A stretch of 64,000 nucleotides of DNA, taken from Micromonospora thermarum (GTDB taxonomy: Bacteria; Actinomycetota; Actinomycetes; Mycobacteriales; Micromonosporaceae). The notes under the pieces were generated by a model. The model searched no databases. It worked only from the letters and a program-made list of their open reading frames with translations, and was not told the origin of the DNA. Location: positions 88,808 through 152,807 of the forward strand of contig NZ_JAATEO010000014.1 of NCBI RefSeq assembly GCF_012034245.1. Direction: 5' to 3'. The position numbers and the translations under genes are program-made. This document shows positions 27,207-35,393 of this stretch, piece by piece. Every line of letters begins with the position of its first letter. The stretch's first letter is position 1.

Positions 27207-27476
27207 CTTCGACGAGGGCGGGCGGCGTGTCGGGCAGGCGACACGCCGGTTTGCGTCACTTTGCCCGGCGCGCCTCGTTGACCTGGGTGGACGAGATGCC
27301 AGTCACGTCCAGGAAGGTTGACGCGGTCGCCTCGCGACGTGCGTGCCGATCAGCCAGCCTTCCCGGCTGTCGTGCGCAGCCAGCCGTCCCTTCCCAGCGG
27401 GGGGCCCTGTCCCGGGCCCCCCGCGCCCTGTCCGCAGTGCGGCGCGGCAGGTCCGGCGCTGCCGACGTTCTCCCTC
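27207..27476. other. Intergenic region between icd repeat and galT
   Basis: Contains a 9-bp inverted repeat (GGCGTGTCG / CGACACGCC, 27224-27247) and the galT-side terminator (27399-27422). I see no supported gene. Confidence 0.5.
27399..27422 (-). terminator. Terminator hairpin downstream of galT
   Basis: GGGGGGCCC pairs with GGGCCCCCC around TGTCCC. Lies 55 nt past the galT stop. Confidence 0.55.
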
Positions 27477-28553
27477 TCAGGCGGCGCGGAGGAGTTCGGC
27501 GGCGCGCTCGGGGGCGATGTCGTTGATGAACACGCCCATCCCCGACTCCGACCCGGCCAGGTACTTCAGCTTGTCCTTCGCCCGCCGGATGCTGAACAGC
27601 TGAAGGTGCAGGTGGCCCAGTTCCCGGTCGACGCGGACCGGAGCCTGGTGCCAGGCCGCGATGTACGGCATCGGCACGTCGAACAGCCCGTCGAAGCGGC
27701 GCAGCAGGTCCAGGTACAGCGGCCCGAAGGCGTCCCGCTGCGCGTCGGTGAGCGCCGGGATGTCCGGCACCGGCCGGTGCGGCGCCACGTGCACCTCGAA
27801 CGGCCACCGGGCGGCCGCCGGGACGTACGCCGTCCAGTGCTCGTTGCCGGCGACCACGCGGCCCCCGTCGGCGCGCTCCGCGGCGAGCACGTCGGCGTAC
27901 AGGTTGCGGCCCCCGGTGCGGTCGGCGTGCCGGCGGGCGGCGGCCAGCATCGCCCGGGTCCGCGGCGTCACGAAGGGGTACGCGTAGACCTGCCCGTGCG
28001 GGTGGTGCAGCGTCACGCCGATCTCGACGCCCCGGTTCTCGAACGGGAAGACCTGCTCCACGCCGGGCAGTTCGGCCAGCGCGGTGGTGCGGTCGGCGAG
28101 CGCGTCGAGCACGGTCCGCACCCGGCCGGGGGAGAGGCTGGCGAACGAGGCGTTGTGGTCGTCGGTGAAACAGACCACCTCGCACCGGCCCTGCCCCGGC
28201 CGGACCGGGGTGAACGGCGTGATCTCCGCCGGCTCCTCGGCGATCCGGCCGCTCAGCGACGGGAAGCGGTTCTCGAAGACCACCACGTCGTAGTCGGGGG
28301 CCGGGATCTCGCTGAGCCGGTCGGCGGTGGACGGGCAGAGCGGGCACTGGTCGGCCGGGGGGAGGAAGGTACGGGTCTGCCGGTGCACGGCGACCGCCAC
28401 CCACTCGTCGGTCAGCGGGTCGTACCGCAGCTGTGACGCCGGTGGGGGCGGCGGCAGTTCCCGGCGGTCCGGCTGGTCGCGGACGGCGTCGTCCCGCTCG
28501 TCGAAGTAGATCAGCTCGCGGCCGTCGGCCAGCTCGATCGCGGTGCGCTTCAC
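27477..28553 (-). CDS. galT: Galactose-1-phosphate uridylyltransferase
   Basis: Leloir pathway: Gal-1-P + UDP-glucose to UDP-galactose + Glc-1-P; 358 aa. Start GTG 28551-28553 overlaps the stop of the regulator upstream (GTGA). Zn ligands in CPLCPST; the active-site nucleophile His is in HHPHGQVYAYPF, with a further HIT-like segment WHQAPVRV..LGHLHLQLF near the C-terminus. No galE or galK is adjacent downstream. The frame stays open far upstream on the same strand, but that region belongs to the regulator. Confidence 0.94.
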   Translation of the reverse strand: MKRTAIELADGRELIYFDERDDAVRDQPDRRELPPPPPASQLRYDPLTDEWVAVAVHRQTRTFLPPADQCPLCPSTADRLSEIPAPDYDVVVFENRFPSLSGRIAEEPAEITPFTPVRPGQGRCEVVCFTDDHNASFASLSPGRVRTVLDALADRTTALAELPGVEQVFPFENRGVEIGVTLHHPHGQVYAYPFVTPRTRAMLAAARRHADRTGGRNLYADVLAAERADGGRVVAGNEHWTAYVPAAARWPFEVHVAPHRPVPDIPALTDAQRDAFGPLYLDLLRRFDGLFDVPMPYIAAWHQAPVRVDRELGHLHLQLFSIRRAKDKLKYLAGSESGMGVFINDIAPERAAELLRAA

Positions 28554-29362
28554 TCCGCCACCCCTCCACCCGTCGGCGTGGTCCGGCCCGCGCCACTGAC
28601 GACCACCAGCTCGCCCACCTGCTCGTCGAGTACCCGCCGGGCGTCGGACGGCAACCGGTCGTCGGTGACCACGACGTCGGCCGCCGAGAGCTCGACGATC
28701 GACGAGAGCCCGACCGTGCCCCACTTCGTGTGGTCGGCGAGCACCACCAGACGGTCGGACGCGGTCACCAGGGCCCGGTCGGTCTCGGCCTCCATCAGGT
28801 TGGGCGTGGTGAACCCCGCCCGCTCGGTGATCCCGTGCACGCCGAGGAACAGCAGGTCCAGGTGCAGCGAGCGGATCGCGCCGACGGCGAGCGGCCCGAC
28901 CAGCGCGTCGGAAGGCGTACGGACACCGCCGGTGAGCACCACCGTCTGGTCCGGCCGGCCGCCGGCGTGCAGGATCTCGGCGACCGGTAGGGAGTTGGTG
29001 ACCACGGTGAGGCCGGGCACGTCGACCAGCCGCCGGGCCAGCTCGGCGGTGGTGGTGCCGGCGGAGAGGGCGATCGCGGCCCCGGGCCGGACCAGCTCGG
29101 CGGCCCGGCTGGCGATGGCGGCCTTCTCGGCGAGCTGGCGCACCGACTTGGCGCGGAACCCCGGCTCGTCCGTGGAGCCCGGCCCCGCGACCGTCGCGCC
29201 ACCGTGCACCTTGGCCAGCAGCCCGCGCTCGTGCAGGAGGTCGAGATCGCGTCGGATGGTCATGTCCGACACGCCGAACTCCGCCGCCAGCTCGGTCACC
29301 CGTACCCCGCCGGCGGCGCGCACCCGGTCGAGGATGGCCGCCTGCCGCTGCTGCGCCAGCAT
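28550..29362 (-). CDS. DeoR-family transcriptional regulator
   Basis: Sugar-responsive repressor, 270 aa from ATG 29360-29362, chosen because GGAGG precedes it by eight bases; GTG 29386 is an alternative. The N-terminal winged helix-turn-helix has RVTELAAEFGVSDMTIRRDLDLLHERGLLAKVHGGA, the DeoR signature. The C-terminal sensor domain carries ALSAGTTTAELARRL and LTGGV, the sugar-phosphate-binding pattern of the ribose-5-phosphate isomerase-like fold. Overlaps galT by 4 nt, so it probably controls its own operon in response to a galactose-pathway phosphate; the operator candidate is at 29410-29431. Confidence 0.92.
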   Translation of the reverse strand: MLAQQRQAAILDRVRAAGGVRVTELAAEFGVSDMTIRRDLDLLHERGLLAKVHGGATVAGPGSTDEPGFRAKSVRQLAEKAAIASRAAELVRPGAAIALSAGTTTAELARRLVDVPGLTVVTNSLPVAEILHAGGRPDQTVVLTGGVRTPSDALVGPLAVGAIRSLHLDLLFLGVHGITERAGFTTPNLMEAETDRALVTASDRLVVLADHTKWGTVGLSSIVELSAADVVVTDDRLPSDARRVLDEQVGELVVVSGAGRTTPTGGGVAE

Positions 29363-29409
29363 GCGCCGCACCTCCGCACCTGTCACCGCGCACTCTCACG
29401 CGGTCGAAC

Positions 29410-29431
29410 GTGTTCCAACAAGAATGAACAC
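29410..29431 (-). promoter_or_regulatory. Candidate operator of the DeoR-type regulator
   Basis: GTGTTC (29410-29415) and GAACAC (29426-29431) form a perfect inverted repeat with 10 nt between. On the minus strand it also contains TGTTcattctTGTT, a direct repeat of the kind DeoR regulators bind. Lies about 50 nt upstream of the regulator start. Confidence 0.5.
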
Positions 29432-29478
29432 TAGCGCGCGGGTGTCACCCACGAAAGGGAAGGGGTGGTCCAGCCGGT

Positions 29479-31011
29479 CTAGACGGTCGGGTGGCGGGGC
29501 TCGACCCAGCCCGTCTCGGTCAGGTGGTGCAGCACCGACCGCACCGCCTCGTCGACCGGCAGATCGGTCGTGTCGATCACCAGGTCGGCGTCGGTCGGCT
29601 CCTCGTACGGGTCGTCGATGCCGGTCATCCCGCTGAGCAGGCCGGCCCGGGCCCGCGCGTACAGGCCCTTGCGGTCCCGCTGCTCGCAGACCTCCAGCGG
29701 CGTGGCGACGTGGATCAGCAGGAAGCCCGCCCCGGCGGCCAGCGCCATCTCCCGGGCGGTGGCCCGGGCCTGTGCGTACGGGGCGATCGGGCAGCAGATC
29801 GACACGCCCCGGTGCCGGGCGATCTCGGCGGCCACCCAGCCGATCCGGCGGACGTTCGCGTCCCGGTCGGCCTTGCTGAAGCCCAGGCCGGCCGACAGCT
29901 CCCGGCGGACGACGTCACCGTCGAGCAGGGTGATCGTCCGTTCGCCCTGCTCCCGCAGCGCGTCCGCCAGACCCCGGGCGATGGTGGACTTGCCGGAGCC
30001 GGAGAGGCCGGTCAGGAAGATCACCAGACCCCGGTAGCGCCGGGGCGGGCGGGCCCGCACCAGCTCCTTCGCCACCGCCGGCGGCGTGTGCCACTCGGGC
30101 AGTGGGAAACCCCGGTCCAGCAGGTCGTCGATCTCCGCCTGGCTCAGTGCCAGCCGCCGGTTGCGCGGCGGGATGTCCTCCCGCCAGCGCCACTGGCCGT
30201 CCCGGTTGTCGTACGCCAGCTCGCGGGGCACCAGCACCCGCAGCCCGGCGCCGGAGAGCATCTCGCCGGTGGAGAGCAGGTGGGTCACCCCGTACGCCGC
30301 CGACACCCGGGCCCGCAGCAGCGCGTCGCTGATCTCCTCCCGGCGGCGGGACAGCGGCACGGCGACCAGCGTCGCCGGGGGCATCCGGTCCCGGGCGGCG
30401 AAGACGCTGCGGACCAGCGCCTCCGGCGGCAGCCCACCGGCGCCGCCGTCCTCGCCGACCGGGATCAGCACCAGCAGGTGGGCGCCGAGGGTACGGGCGG
30501 CGTGCGCGATCTGCGCGAGCTGCGGCCGGTGCAGCGGGCGGTCGGCGATCACCCCGAGCACCCGCCCGGGGGGCAGCAGCGCGCGGACCTCCTCCGGGGT
30601 GCGGCGCAGCCGCTGGAACGGCCCGTGGCCCCCGTCGCCCAGCCGGCGTACCGGCCCGCCGACGCCCGCCACCCCGTCGCGGACCTGCCACGCGTCGGTG
30701 ACCTCCAGCGCGGCCACCGGAGCGCCCTCGCCGTCGGTCAACACCAGCGTGCGGCGCGCCGGGTCGCGCACGTCCAGCCCCTGGGCGAGCGCCGCGGGCA
30801 CCTGGAGGGTCACCGGCACCGGCCAGGTCGAGCCGTCGGCGAGGCGGCCGCGCCGGCTCACCGAGACCAGGTCGGCCCGGGTCATGAACCCGGTCAGCGG
30901 CTCGTACGCCCCGGTCAGCAACAGCTCCAGATCCGCCAGCTCGCCGGGGCGCGGCGTGTACGCCGGCGCGTCCCGGAGCAGCTCGTCCGGCAGCACCCAG
31001 CCGTTGCTCAT
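29479..31011 (-). CDS. APS kinase fused to a sulfurylase-like domain lacking its catalytic motifs
   Basis: 510 aa from ATG 31009-31011 (GGGGGA upstream). The N-terminal two thirds have the PUA-like and ATP-sulfurylase fold pattern (GAYEPLTGFM; ending LLDRGFPLPEWHTPPAVAKEL). The expected QxRNPxHxxH is replaced by ADRPLHRPQLAQIAHAAR, and no GRDHAG is found where STGEMLSGAG stands. The C-terminal APS kinase looks intact: P-loop GLSGSGKST, LDGDVVRREL, GFSKADRDANVRR and DPYEEP. I infer an active adenylylsulfate kinase (APS + ATP to PAPS) with a structural or regulatory sulfurylase relic. It is not next to cysD, cysN or cysH. Confidence 0.85.
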   Translation of the reverse strand: MSNGWVLPDELLRDAPAYTPRPGELADLELLLTGAYEPLTGFMTRADLVSVSRRGRLADGSTWPVPVTLQVPAALAQGLDVRDPARRTLVLTDGEGAPVAALEVTDAWQVRDGVAGVGGPVRRLGDGGHGPFQRLRRTPEEVRALLPPGRVLGVIADRPLHRPQLAQIAHAARTLGAHLLVLIPVGEDGGAGGLPPEALVRSVFAARDRMPPATLVAVPLSRRREEISDALLRARVSAAYGVTHLLSTGEMLSGAGLRVLVPRELAYDNRDGQWRWREDIPPRNRRLALSQAEIDDLLDRGFPLPEWHTPPAVAKELVRARPPRRYRGLVIFLTGLSGSGKSTIARGLADALREQGERTITLLDGDVVRRELSAGLGFSKADRDANVRRIGWVAAEIARHRGVSICCPIAPYAQARATAREMALAAGAGFLLIHVATPLEVCEQRDRKGLYARARAGLLSGMTGIDDPYEEPTDADLVIDTTDLPVDEAVRSVLHHLTETGWVEPRHPTV

Positions 31012-31153
31012 CAAATCCCCCAACCCGCTGACCGGCACACAGTTTCTCAGCCCGCACCGGGATCGGTCGAGTGCCACTCCCGGTGTCGGGGGAGACGCGG
31101 GTGACCGGCGCGACGGGTCCCGGGTGACGGCCCGGTGGCGGGACGGTGACCGG

Positions 31154-31714
31154 TCAGGCCGGGGCCAGCGGCGCCGCGCCGAAGGACACGGCGAACCGCT
31201 TGCACCAGATCGACACGCTGGTGAGCCCGGCCAGGTCCACGTCGGTCGGGATGTCGTACGCCTGGTCGCCCCGGTTGCCCTTGAGCCGGCCCAGCTCCAC
31301 CCAGCGGCCGTCGTCGAACACCCGCCACCCGGCGGTGCCGTCGCGGACCGGCTGGTCGGTCAGCCACACCCGCAGGTCCGGCCCGTTGGACGTGTCCAGC
31401 CCGACCAGCTCCAGCCGCAGCCGGCCGTCGGCCGCGCGGACGACGCGGGCGGTGCCGGTCGTGTCGTGCTCGTGGGTGACGAACTCACCACTGCGGACGA
31501 TCACCGGACCCGCCGGGGCGGTGGTCGCGCCGGACGGTGGGGTGGTGGCGGCGGACGGCGGTGCCGCGGTCACCACCACGGCCAGGTCGTCGTCCACCTC
31601 GGTGTCGGTGACCAGCTTCCACGGCTGGAACCACCAGAGACCGAACGCGGCGCCGGCGGCGAGCACGGCGACCGCGACCCAGGTGAGCGGAGCGCGCAGC
31701 AGTCGGAGGAGCAT
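31154..31714 (-). CDS. DM13-domain membrane-anchored protein
   Basis: 186 aa: an N-terminal membrane segment (about residues 10-30), a Pro/Thr/Ala-rich linker, then a DM13 domain (SGEFVTHEHDTTGTARVV ... LRVWLTDQPV ... ELGRLKGNRGDQAYDIP). It ends with the conserved Cys segment SVSIWCKRFAVSFGAAPL. DM13 domains are thought to act in extracytoplasmic redox; here the domain would face outward. No partner gene adjacent. Confidence 0.85.
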   Translation of the reverse strand: MLLRLLRAPLTWVAVAVLAAGAAFGLWWFQPWKLVTDTEVDDDLAVVVTAAPPSAATTPPSGATTAPAGPVIVRSGEFVTHEHDTTGTARVVRAADGRLRLELVGLDTSNGPDLRVWLTDQPVRDGTAGWRVFDDGRWVELGRLKGNRGDQAYDIPTDVDLAGLTSVSIWCKRFAVSFGAAPLAPA

Positions 31715-31840
31715 GCCGCACAGTCTTCCGCCCCGGGGCCGCCGGAGGGATTACCAACGCCTTACACCGCCTACCCCTAGTGGGCGGATCAGGGGCGCGC
31801 CGGATGCCGGGGAGGTGCGTGACCTGCCTAGGCTGTCGGC

Positions 31841-32755
31841 GTGACACTCATCGCGACCGAGTCGCTGACCAAGACGTACGGGGGTGGGGTCACCGCGCTG
31901 GCCGACCTGACCGTCGCGGTCGAGCCCGGGATCATCGGCCTGGTCGGCGCGAACGGCGCCGGCAAGTCGACGCTGATCAAGATCCTGCTCGGCCTGCTCC
32001 CTCCCACCAGCGGGCGGGTGCGGGTCCTCGACCTGGACCCGACCACGCAGTCCGACCAGGTGCGCGCCCGGGTCGGCTACATGCCCGAGCACGACGCCCT
32101 CCCGCCGGACCTCTCCGCCGCCGAGCTGGTCACGCACCTGGGCCGGATGAGCGGCCTGCCGCGCACCGTCGCCCGGGAGCGCGCCAGCGAGGCGCTGCGG
32201 CACGTCGGGCTCTACGAGGAGCGCTACCGGCCGGTCGGCGGCTACTCGACCGGCATGAAGCAGCGGGTCAAGCTCGCCCAGGCGCTCGTGCACGACCCGG
32301 ACCTGCTGCTGCTCGACGAGCCCACCAACGGCCTCGACCCGGCCGGGCGGGACGCCATGCTCGCCCTGATCCACCGGATCGGCACCGAGTTCGGCATCTC
32401 CGTGCTCGTCTGCTCGCACCTGCTCGGCGAGGTGGAGCGGATCTGCGACACGCTCGTCGCGATCGACGGGGGCCGGCTGCTGCGCGCCGACCACATCTCC
32501 GCGATGACCACGGCCACCGACGTCCTCGCGGTCGAGGTCAGCGAGGGCACGGAGGAACTGGCCGCCCGGCTCGCCGCGTACCGCCTGCCGGTCAGCCGGG
32601 AGGGGCGGCTGCTGCTCGTCCCGCTCGCCGACGAGGCCACCTACGACCTGATCCTCGGCGCGGTCGCCGAGCTGGACCTGCCGCTGCACCGGCTGGACCA
32701 GCGGCGGCACCGGGTGGCCGAGCTTTTCGCCACGAGGGAGCCCAGCCATGTCTGA
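31841..32755 (+). CDS. ABC transporter ATPase (first of a four-gene exporter operon)
   Basis: 304 aa. Walker A GANGAGKST, signature YSTGMKQRV, Walker B LLLDEPTNGLD, switch His CSHLL. The C-terminal region of about 90 residues resembles exporters of the bacitracin/antibiotic-resistance ATPase type. GTG 31841 lies 6 nt after a TAGGCT -10 (31829-31834), so transcription probably begins at the start codon. Overlaps the permease gene by 8 nt. Confidence 0.92.
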   Translation: MTLIATESLTKTYGGGVTALADLTVAVEPGIIGLVGANGAGKSTLIKILLGLLPPTSGRVRVLDLDPTTQSDQVRARVGYMPEHDALPPDLSAAELVTHLGRMSGLPRTVARERASEALRHVGLYEERYRPVGGYSTGMKQRVKLAQALVHDPDLLLLDEPTNGLDPAGRDAMLALIHRIGTEFGISVLVCSHLLGEVERICDTLVAIDGGRLLRADHISAMTTATDVLAVEVSEGTEELAARLAAYRLPVSREGRLLLVPLADEATYDLILGAVAELDLPLHRLDQRRHRVAELFATREPSHV

Positions 32756-33638
32756 GCCGGCCGGTGTCATCCACGACATCGGGTACCAGCGTTACACCGG
32801 CCCCCGGCTGAGCCGGGGCGCCGTGTTCGGGGCCCTGTACCTGCACGGGCTGCGGACGGTCTTCGGCTTCGGCCGCAGCGCCAAGGCCAAGATCTTCCCC
32901 TGGCTGGTGGTCGGCATCGTGACGGTGGTGGCCGCCGGTGCCGCCGCGGTCCGCAGCCAGATCGGCGAGGTCGTGATGACGTACGCGCAGTTCGCCGACA
33001 ACATGAGCTGGCTGGTCATCTTCTTCGTCGCGGTCGCCGCCCCCGAGCTGGTCAGCCGCGACCTGCGCAGCGGCGTGCTGCCGCTGTACTTCTCCCGGCC
33101 GCTGCCCCGGTCGGACTACCCGCTGGCCAAGCTGCTCGCCCTGGTCACCGCGCTGTGGCTGCTGCTCGGCGGGCCGCAGCTGGTGATGTTCCTCGGCGCC
33201 GCCTTCACCACCAAGGACGGGATGCGGGGCGTGTGGAACGAGCTGCTCGACCTGCTGCCGGGCCTGCTCTACGCCGGCCTCTGGGCGGTGGTGTTCGCCT
33301 CGATCGGCCTGCTGGTCGCCTCGCTCACCGGCAAGCGGGCGTTCGCCGCCGGCGGCATCGTGGCGGTCTTCCTGATGACCACGCCCATCGTCGGCGTCCT
33401 GTCGATCATGCCGTCCCGCGCCGTCAACGAGCTGGCCTTCCTCGCGTCACCGTCCACCCTGGTGCAGGGGGTGGGGGTCTGGTCCCTCGGCGATCTGCTG
33501 ATCACCGACGACGCCGCCGAGGCGGCCGGCTCCCTGATCGGCGACTTCGGCCCGGTCTACGCGCTCGCCGCCGTGCTGCTCGTCGCCGCCTGCGTCACCC
33601 TGCTGCTGGCCCGGTACCGGAAGGTGGCCACCCGATGA
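32748..33638 (+). CDS. ABC transporter permease (ABC-2 type)
   Basis: 296 aa with about six hydrophobic segments. The cytoplasmic N-terminus has the motif IHDIGYQRYTGPRLSRG, common in this family. The region RDLRSGVLPLYFSRPLPRSDYPLAKL is the conserved cytoplasmic loop of ABC-2 permeases. Partner of the ATPase at 31841; start ATG 32748 overlaps it, and its stop overlaps the next ATPase by 4 nt (ATGA). Confidence 0.9.
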   Translation: MSEPAGVIHDIGYQRYTGPRLSRGAVFGALYLHGLRTVFGFGRSAKAKIFPWLVVGIVTVVAAGAAAVRSQIGEVVMTYAQFADNMSWLVIFFVAVAAPELVSRDLRSGVLPLYFSRPLPRSDYPLAKLLALVTALWLLLGGPQLVMFLGAAFTTKDGMRGVWNELLDLLPGLLYAGLWAVVFASIGLLVASLTGKRAFAAGGIVAVFLMTTPIVGVLSIMPSRAVNELAFLASPSTLVQGVGVWSLGDLLITDDAAEAAGSLIGDFGPVYALAAVLLVAACVTLLLARYRKVATR

Positions 33639-34591
33639 GCGCGATCAGTGCCGAGCGGACGCCGGCCCCCACCCGCACGACGAGCACCCTGGAGCTGAAG
33701 GGCGTCTCCCGCTGGTACGGCAACGTGGTCGCCGTCAACGACGTCAGCATGGCCCTCGGCCCGGGCGTCACCGGCCTGCTCGGCCCGAACGGCGCCGGCA
33801 AGACCACCCTGTTGCACATGATGGCCGGCTTCCTGTCGCCGTCGCGGGGCACGGTGACGCTGGACGGGTCGCCGACCTGGCGCAACCCCGAGGTCTACCG
33901 GCGGCTGGGCCTGGTCAGCGAGCGGGAGGCCGTGCACACCTTCCTCACCGCGTACGAGTTCGTGCTGGCCAGCGCCAAGCTGCACCGGCTGCCCGATCCC
34001 GAGGAGGCGGCCCGCCGGGCGATCGCGCTGGTCGAGCTGGAGGGTGCGCAGTCCCGCCGGATCGGCACGTACTCGAAGGGCATGCGGCAGCGCGCCCGGG
34101 TGGCGGCGGCACTGGTCCACGACCCGCAGGTGCTGCTGCTCGACGAGCCGTTCAACGGCATGGACCCGCGGCAGCGGCTGCACATGATGGACCTGCTGCA
34201 CCGCCTCGGCGCCGCCGGGCGGACCATCCTGTTCAGCTCGCACATCCTGGAGGAGGTCGAGCAGGTCTCCGGCACCGTCCAGGTGATGGTGGCCGGCCGG
34301 CTCGCCGCCTCCGGGGACTTCCGGACCATCCGCCGTCTGATGACCAACCGGCCGCACGTCTTCGCGATCCGGTCCACCGACGACCGGGCCCTGGCGGTGG
34401 CACTGATGGCGGAGCCGTCGGTGACCGGCGTGGAACTGGGCCGCACGGAACTGACCGTGCGGGCGGGCGACTACGGCTCCTTCACCCGCGCGCTGCCGAA
34501 GGTCGCCCTGGCCCAGGGCATCCGGGTCCGGCAGCTCGTGCCCGAGGACGAGTCCCTGGAGAGCGTCTTCTCCTACCTGGTGGAGGCCTGA
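33635..34591 (+). CDS. ABC transporter ATPase (third gene of exporter operon)
   Basis: 318 aa from ATG 33635. Walker A GPNGAGKTT, signature YSKGMRQRA, Walker B LLLDEPFNGMD, switch His SSHILEE. A C-terminal extension of about 80 residues is typical of ABC-2 exporter ATPases. Together with the ATPase at 31841 it could form a heterodimeric motor, or each could serve its own permease. Shares 1 nt with the next start (TGATG). Confidence 0.92.
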   Translation: MSAISAERTPAPTRTTSTLELKGVSRWYGNVVAVNDVSMALGPGVTGLLGPNGAGKTTLLHMMAGFLSPSRGTVTLDGSPTWRNPEVYRRLGLVSEREAVHTFLTAYEFVLASAKLHRLPDPEEAARRAIALVELEGAQSRRIGTYSKGMRQRARVAAALVHDPQVLLLDEPFNGMDPRQRLHMMDLLHRLGAAGRTILFSSHILEEVEQVSGTVQVMVAGRLAASGDFRTIRRLMTNRPHVFAIRSTDDRALAVALMAEPSVTGVELGRTELTVRAGDYGSFTRALPKVALAQGIRVRQLVPEDESLESVFSYLVEA

Positions 34592-35301
34592 TGTCTACCG
34601 TTTCCTGGATCACGGCGCGTGGACTGTTCGGCCGGCGCCGCTTCCTCCTGCTGCTTCCGCTGCCGGCGCTGCTGGTGCTGCTCGCCGTGCTGTCCCGTTC
34701 CCTCGGGGTGGACCCGGGCGAGTGGGGCCCGCCGGTCCTGGTCGGCCTGGGACTGGCCGTGGTGCTGCCGGTGGTCGCCCTGATCGTCGGCACCGGCGTG
34801 CTCGGCGCCGAGATCGACGACGGCACGGTGGTGCACATCCTGACCAAGCCGCTGCCGCGCTGGCAGATCGTGCTGCCGAAGCTCGCGGTCGCCGCCGGGG
34901 TCACCGCGGTCACCGTCGCCGTGCCGATCTACGTCGCGGGCGTGCTCGCCGACTCGGTACGCCTCGGTCTGGCGCTCGCCGCCGCCGCCGCGATCGGGGC
35001 GCTGGCGTACTCGGCGTTCTTCGTGGCGCTCAGCCTGGTCACCCGGCGGCCGGTGCTGCTCGGCCTGGTCTACGTGCTGATCTGGGAGGGGTTGCTCGGC
35101 AACTTCGTGAGCGGCACGAAGCAGCTCTCCATCCAGCAGTACGTGATCGCGCTCGCCGACCGTTTCGCACCGACCGAGCTGCTCAGCACGGACGTGTCGG
35201 TGCCGGTCGCGACCGTGATGAGCGCGCTCATCGCGGTGGGCTTCACCGCTCTGGCGATCGACCGCCTCCGCTCGTTCAGCGTGGCCGGCGAAACCAGCTG
35301 A
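34591..35301 (+). CDS. ABC transporter permease (last gene of exporter operon)
   Basis: 236 aa, six hydrophobic segments, ABC-2-type loop GAEIDDGTVVHILTKPLPRWQIVLPKL. Shorter than the first permease and not obviously its duplicate. Ends the operon 20 nt before a strong terminator. Substrate unknown. Confidence 0.88.
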   Translation: MSTVSWITARGLFGRRRFLLLLPLPALLVLLAVLSRSLGVDPGEWGPPVLVGLGLAVVLPVVALIVGTGVLGAEIDDGTVVHILTKPLPRWQIVLPKLAVAAGVTAVTVAVPIYVAGVLADSVRLGLALAAAAAIGALAYSAFFVALSLVTRRPVLLGLVYVLIWEGLLGNFVSGTKQLSIQQYVIALADRFAPTELLSTDVSVPVATVMSALIAVGFTALAIDRLRSFSVAGETS

Positions 35302-35320
35302 CCCGGCGCCCGCCGCTCCG

Positions 35321-35357
35321 GTCGAGGGCACTCCTTCACCGAAGGAGTGCCCTCGAC
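35321..35357. terminator. Strong terminator between exporter operon and valS
   Basis: Perfect 17-bp stem (GTCGAGGGCACTCCTTC / GAAGGAGTGCCCTCGAC) with an ACC loop, between convergent genes. Confidence 0.8.
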
Positions 35358-35393
35358 GCGCTCAGGGCCGTGAGGGAGCGCGGATCTCGCCGG

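Noticed and set aside
27256..27476. Run-on of the minus-strand frame past galT toward the icd repeat
   Set aside because: Different frame from galT and no protein-like features beyond a short stretch; treated as intergenic.
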